64,000 nt of DNA from the NCBI RefSeq assembly GCF_020404405.1, contig NZ_JAIZDA010000014.1:52380-116379 (forward strand), read 5' to 3'. Source of the DNA: Novosphingobium sp. FKTRR1. GTDB lineage: Bacteria > Pseudomonadota > Alphaproteobacteria > Sphingomonadales > Sphingomonadaceae. Made by a program: the position numbers and the translations under genes. Positions 60,417 to 64,000 of the stretch are shown here, one piece after another (within the stretch, counting starts at the first letter, position 1; each line of letters begins with the position of its first letter). The notes below the pieces were generated by a model. The model was not told the DNA's origin, searched no databases, and was given only the letters and a program-made list of their open reading frames with translations.

Positions 60417-61730
60417 TCAGTCGCTTCGGCGGATGTATCCCCGTTGGACATCCGCGAGAGGTCCGGTGGACGCTTCATCATGCAAGATCAGGCTGATCTC
60501 GGCATTCAGCATGAAGGAGCGAACATCGGCATTGCTGGATCCGATGACGGCCATGCGGCCATCGATCGATACGTTCTTCGCGTGCAGCAACCTGTCGCGG
60601 TAGAGGTGGAGGCGTACGCCCGCCTCGAGCAGTTCGCTATAATAGGATCGCTGGGCAAGGTTCACGAGCCGCTGGTCCACGACACGCGAAACGACGAGGT
60701 CGATCGCGACGCCGCGTGCGACCGCGTTCTTGAGCGCGGTCAGCAGGGCTTCGTCTGGGATCAGATAGGGCGAGACAATGGTGATATTCTCTTGCGCCTC
60801 GTGAACGAGTTCGACGAGCAATCGCTCATAGCCGGGCACGCGGTAGTCTGGCCCACTGGGCATCGCCTGCAATTCTGAGGCGCCTGAGGCATCGGGCACG
60901 GGCAAGGCCGCGATGGTCTGTTCGGTCTCAAGGAACAAGTCGCTGGCAAAGACCGCATCGAGCGCGCAGACAACCGGGCCTTCAACCCGCGCTACGAGTT
61001 CGTCATTTACGATCCCGGGCTTGAAATCGCGGTTCACAATATTCTGCGACCCTACGAAAGCGACCCTGCCATCGATCAGGCACAGCTTGCGGTGATTGCG
61101 CAGATCGCTTCGCGCACGGCGAAGCGCCGCGAAGCGAACCGGCAGGACCAGGCGGGCAGTGACGCCTCGGTCCGCCAGCATCGGTAGGCTGCGTTTTGCC
61201 CAAGGGCGCGAGCCCAGCGCATCGATCAGGACGCGGACATCGACGCCGCGTGCATGTGCGCGGCCAAGGGCATCTGCGACTTTCTGTCCCGTCCGGTCGT
61301 CTGCGAAGATGTAGGTCAGCAGATGCACCCGAACATGGGCTGCATCTATCGCCGTCACCATAGCGTCGATCGTGCCGTCATAGTCCTCAAGCAGATGGAG
61401 GGCGTTGCCCCCACAGTTTGGAAAACCGCCCAGCCATTGTGCAAGCACAGCTGTCCGGGAAGGCGCGCTTTTGCTGCTCATCAGCGCCTGCCCGGCACTC
61501 TCCCGCTCCGGCGCCGCCCGCCTGAAGCGGTCCCGCCGCCAGGATGGGAACGCGGCCCGGCCGATCAGGCGGTACAGGATGAAGGCGGGCACCGGCAAGA
61601 ACAGCACGAGAAGCAGCCAACTGCGCGCCGCTTCGGGCGGACGCCGCACCGGAATGACCACCACCATGATGAGCCGGATCGCCCATTCGAGCAGCAGATA
61701 AGCGAGCGTCAGGTTCGGGATGGAGATCAT
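60417..61730 (-). CDS. Cardiolipin synthase-like phospholipase D protein
   Basis: The 437-residue protein has two N-terminal membrane helices (AYLLLEWAIRLIMVVVI; SWLLLVLFLPVPAFILYRL). Two PLD catalytic motifs follow (NHRKLCLIDGRVAFVGSQN and LHAKNVSIDGRMAVIGSSN). This is the layout of bacterial Cls enzymes, which join two phosphatidylglycerols into cardiolipin. It is convergent with the DedA operon. Position in an accessory region hints at stress-linked membrane remodelling. Confidence 0.88.
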   Translation of the reverse strand: MISIPNLTLAYLLLEWAIRLIMVVVIPVRRPPEAARSWLLLVLFLPVPAFILYRLIGRAAFPSWRRDRFRRAAPERESAGQALMSSKSAPSRTAVLAQWLGGFPNCGGNALHLLEDYDGTIDAMVTAIDAAHVRVHLLTYIFADDRTGQKVADALGRAHARGVDVRVLIDALGSRPWAKRSLPMLADRGVTARLVLPVRFAALRRARSDLRNHRKLCLIDGRVAFVGSQNIVNRDFKPGIVNDELVARVEGPVVCALDAVFASDLFLETEQTIAALPVPDASGASELQAMPSGPDYRVPGYERLLVELVHEAQENITIVSPYLIPDEALLTALKNAVARGVAIDLVVSRVVDQRLVNLAQRSYYSELLEAGVRLHLYRDRLLHAKNVSIDGRMAVIGSSNADVRSFMLNAEISLILHDEASTGPLADVQRGYIRRSD

Positions 61731-61796
61731 CGCGCGATGCTACCTGTCTCTGCTGCGTCGTGTCGATGCGCCCGTCAGATCACGCCCCCTTCAACC

Positions 61797-62612
61797 TTAG
61801 GGAACCATCAGGAGCGGGATGTCCGCCTTGGCGAGCAGGTGCCGGGTGGTTCCGCCTGCGAACCATTCGATCAGCTGGTTATGCCGATAGGCTCCCGTCA
61901 CAAGCATATCCGCTCCCGCCAGATGGGCCTCAGTCAGGAGTTGCTGACCAAGGTTTTCGTGCGAGCGCGGCACGACGTGGAGCTGGTGCGCAATCCCTGC
62001 ATCGTCGAGCAGCGCTTCCAGCTTGAGCGCCGGATCACCTGCATCGCCGATCCGAATAGCGGTGACGTCAGTGGCGCCTTCCAACCAGGGCGTGGCCGCC
62101 TCGATGGCGCGCCTTGCCGCATCGGAGTCGCTCAAGCCGGCAGCCACACGCGAAAAGCTCTGACCGGGCTGGGGCTTCCAGGAAACCGGGACGATCAGCA
62201 CCGGTTTCTGGCTATCGAACAGCGCGGCATGCAGGGCGTCCCCGCCGTCCATGTTTCGCTCGTGGGCGATCACGACCAGCAGGTCGGCATTGTTCGCCTC
62301 CTGCGTCACCACGACTTGCTCATCCCCAACGATGGTTCGCCAGGCAACGGGTGGCGCGTCCTGGGCGGCTCCTGCGGTCCATGCCACGAAAGCCGTGTGG
62401 CAGGCGGCCGATCGCTCGCTGGCCGTGCCTTCCCAATGTTCGCGCAGACGCTGCATATCGACCTCTTCGCTGGCGGCAACGAGCAGGCCGGGATCGACCA
62501 CGACATTCAGCGCTTCGATTGTACAGTCCCCCACGCTCTGCGCTGCGAGAACGGCTGCATTGAGGCATGTCGCAGTGCTGTCGGCTCCGACGATGACGGA
62601 AAGGATCTTTAT
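61797..62612 (-). CDS. Universal stress protein (two Usp domains), start codon changed to ATA
   Basis: The product is about 271 residues with tandem Usp folds. The second ends ADMLVTGAYRHNQLIEWFAGG, near the G-x2-G-type ATP motif. The natural start aligns to an ATA at 62612-62610, eight bases after GGAG. It overlaps the DUF190 stop as ATAA, where ATGA would be expected. The only other candidate is a TTG at 62657 inside DUF190. Expression may therefore be low. It closes the ClC-DUF190-Usp operon. Confidence 0.75.
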   Translation of the reverse strand: MKILSVIVGADSTATCLNAAVLAAQSVGDCTIEALNVVVDPGLLVAASEEVDMQRLREHWEGTASERSAACHTAFVAWTAGAAQDAPPVAWRTIVGDEQVVVTQEANNADLLVVIAHERNMDGGDALHAALFDSQKPVLIVPVSWKPQPGQSFSRVAAGLSDSDAARRAIEAATPWLEGATDVTAIRIGDAGDPALKLEALLDDAGIAHQLHVVPRSHENLGQQLLTEAHLAGADMLVTGAYRHNQLIEWFAGGTTRHLLAKADIPLLMVP

Positions 62613-63010
62613 GCTTTGCTCTCCTGATGCGGCCTTGCCGGGGCTTCGATCGACCAATGTTCGAGCTGTTTGTAGATGACCACCTTCGTCGACAGCAGGG
62701 CGGCATGCCGCTGGCAGAACAGTTCAAGATCGGCGCGGTGGCCGATCAGTTCGACGCACATGGTCAGATAGGGATTGCTCGTTTCCGCGCCCTGATCGAG
62801 CACCGGCCCGTGGTTGCTGAAGCCGTAATGGGTATGATGGGCTACGGCGTTCATCAGACCGGCAGCCTTGGCCTGGACGACAAGCTCACGATAGAGCGGG
62901 CGTGCTGACCACAGCTTCCATGCCTTGCGCGGCTCTGCCGTATCACGCGGCGCCATGTAGATACGCAGCATGCCGATCTCGCTGGACGTGAGAATAGCCG
63001 TGTCAGTCAT
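62609..63010 (-). CDS. DUF190 family protein
   Basis: The 133-residue protein resembles the small PII-like DUF190 proteins that accompany anion channels. It has [10 protein letters not shown] near the start and [26 protein letters not shown], followed by [19 protein letters not shown] 63010 overlaps the end of the ClC gene by eight bases. Such proteins are thought to gate or sense for the channel. The ligand is unknown. Confidence 0.78.
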   Translation of the reverse strand: MTDTAILTSSEIGMLRIYMAPRDTAEPRKAWKLWSARPLYRELVVQAKAAGLMNAVAHHTHYGFSNHGPVLDQGAETSNPYLTMCVELIGHRADLELFCQRHAALLSTKVVIYKQLEHWSIEAPARPHQESKA

Positions 63011-63872
63011 TTTTACGAAGATCCTGCTTTGTGATCTGAGGGCGCGCGGCGCGAACGCTCCGCAGCGTAATGCCGGGGCTGATGGAAATGCGCGGATGCT
63101 TGGGGACGGCAATCTGCTGAGACAGGTAGATGCCGCTGTGGCCTGAGCACAGATAGGCGACGAAACAGGCTACGGCGATGTAGACGGCATGGGTAGCACC
63201 GAACAGTTCGATGCCCATGATGGTGCAGGCCAAAGGCGTGTTCGCTGCCCCGGCAAAGACAGCAACGAACCCGAGACCGGCAAAAAGATCGACAGGAGCG
63301 CCGAATAGGGTGCCAAGGGCGTGGCCGAGCGCCGCGCCGATGAAGAACAGCGGCGTTACCTCGCCTCCCTTGAAGCCGGTGCCCAGCGTCACGACCGTGA
63401 ACAGCAGCTTGAGCGCCCAACTCCAGTAGTCAGGCCCCGGCGCGAAAAAGCCGGCGATGGTGGGTGTCGAGGCGTCGGGCGCCCAGACGCCGAGGCCAAG
63501 ATAGTCGCGCGTACCGAGCAGATAGACCAGAGCGATCACCGCCAGGCCGCCCAGGAAGGGACGCAGCGGCCCGAAGCGGACGTGGCGCTTCACGAAGTCG
63601 CCGAAGCCGTGCGACAGTTCGGAGAACAGCAGGCCGACCAGTCCAAACGCCACACCGGCAACGCCCGCCTCGAGCAGAAGCACCGGGTCGACGGCAATCG
63701 GTCCGACCGCGCGCTGGAGATAGTCGATATGGTACAATCCGTGGTGGATTCCCCACTGGTGACAGGTCCAGTCGCCGACAATCGCAGCTATCAGTACCGG
63801 CACCAGCGCCCGATATTCCACACGGCCGACTGCCAGCACTTCGAGAGCGAAAACGGCGCCTGCCAGCGGTGT
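63003..63872 (-). pseudogene. ClC-family chloride channel, 5' end removed by an IS
   Basis: The remaining 290 or so residues cover the C-terminal two thirds of a ClC channel/antiporter. It begins in [13 protein letters not shown] and keeps [20 protein letters not shown] and [15 protein letters not shown]. The N-terminal helices with the GxGxP ion motif and the gating glutamate are missing. The break at about 63,872 coincides with the repeats of an IS21-like end. Downstream DUF190 and Usp genes may have lost their promoter too. Confidence 0.82.
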
Positions 63873-64000
63873 GTGCGGATTCCGGCGATGCCGCCCACCC
63901 ATTCCGATCTGATCGCGCCCACCGTTCCGATTTGATGCCGCCCGGGTGGGGAGCAGATCGCGGGCCGCTATTCACATGTGATTTTTCAGTCGGTCAAGTG
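63872..64000. mobile_element. End of an IS21-like element, continuing beyond the window
   Basis: Three tandem repeats of 22-23 bases start at 63,879, 63,901 and 63,924, each of the form (A/G)TTCCG...GAT...GCCC. Multiple terminal repeats of this kind are transposase-binding sites of IS21-family elements. They begin exactly where the ClC frame breaks. No transposase gene is inside the window, so the family call is tentative. Confidence 0.55.

Noticed and set aside
63879..63946. Short CRISPR-like array
   Set aside because: The repeats are nearly contiguous with no spacers, imperfect, and placed at a gene break. They fit an IS end better.
1..64000. tRNA, rRNA, origin of replication or partition genes
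   Set aside because: None could be recognised by eye on either strand, so the plasmid idea rests on gene content only.

Overview
The window is high-GC DNA with dense ATGA/GTGA-overlapping operons. Its gene content (TniABQ and IS elements, cus/cop and czc-type modules, sulfite and SulP modules) fits a sphingomonad-like alphaproteobacterium, probably a large plasmid or genomic island. The taxonomic call is inference: no rRNA, tRNA or replication gene was seen. Most of the window is metal resistance, broken up by at least five mobile elements and several decaying genes.

Region 1 (1-11.5 kb), copper. A CueR-like MerR gene heads a minus-strand operon: two small Met/His-rich lipoproteins, a membrane ferredoxin reductase fused to a 2Fe-2S ferredoxin, and a haem-b-type membrane protein cut by the window edge. 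In the other direction lie two small exported proteins and a cusCBA-cusF efflux operon, in which CusB carries its own C-terminal CusF domain. Region 2 (11.7-19 kb): an orphan endonuclease-like gene, an integrase remnant with an IS3-family insertion, a probable nickel set (HupE/UreJ, a membrane-anchor gene with an in-frame stop, a YqaA-like protein, an NreB-like MFS pump) and a decayed epimerase. Region 3 (19-22.7 kb), cytosolic copper: copZ diverging from copA-cueR-csp. Five promoters with MerR architecture (19-bp spacer, shared dyad) tie regions 1 and 3 into one apparent copper regulon.

Region 4 (23.2-28.7 kb): a segment bracketed by inverted GGGGCTGTTGAAAAA ends. It carries a SulP permease, a universal stress protein, a TraR/DksA-like zinc finger, a cold-shock protein, a serine resolvase and an IS1182-type transposase. 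An FTR1 remnant lies at one edge and a truncated HAD phosphatase at the other. Region 5 (28.7-44.4 kb): one long minus-strand operon for divalent metals. In transcription order it reads CDF transporter, cytochrome c-FTR1 permease, CzcI-like protein, czcCBA, SRPBCC protein, two lipoproteins, ZIP, a second CDF-like protein, a P1B-type ATPase and the HAD stub. A divergent CadR/PbrR-like MerR gene faces it. A second matching operator lies in front of a retropepsin-like/PDZ protein gene.

Region 6 (44.5-53.1 kb), transposition: a 3,072-bp element with 47-bp inverted repeats (resolvase, frameshifted tniA, tniB, no tniQ), a tyrosine recombinase related to the remnant at 13.2 kb, and a complete tniABQ set. 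Region 7 (53.2-64 kb): a sulfite oxidation/export operon (lysR, TDT exporter, sorA, sorB), a uracil-DNA-glycosylase-like gene, a DUF305/beta-propeller/DedA operon, a cardiolipin synthase-like gene, and a ClC-DUF190-universal stress operon. The ClC gene is cut by the end of an IS21-like element running out of the window.
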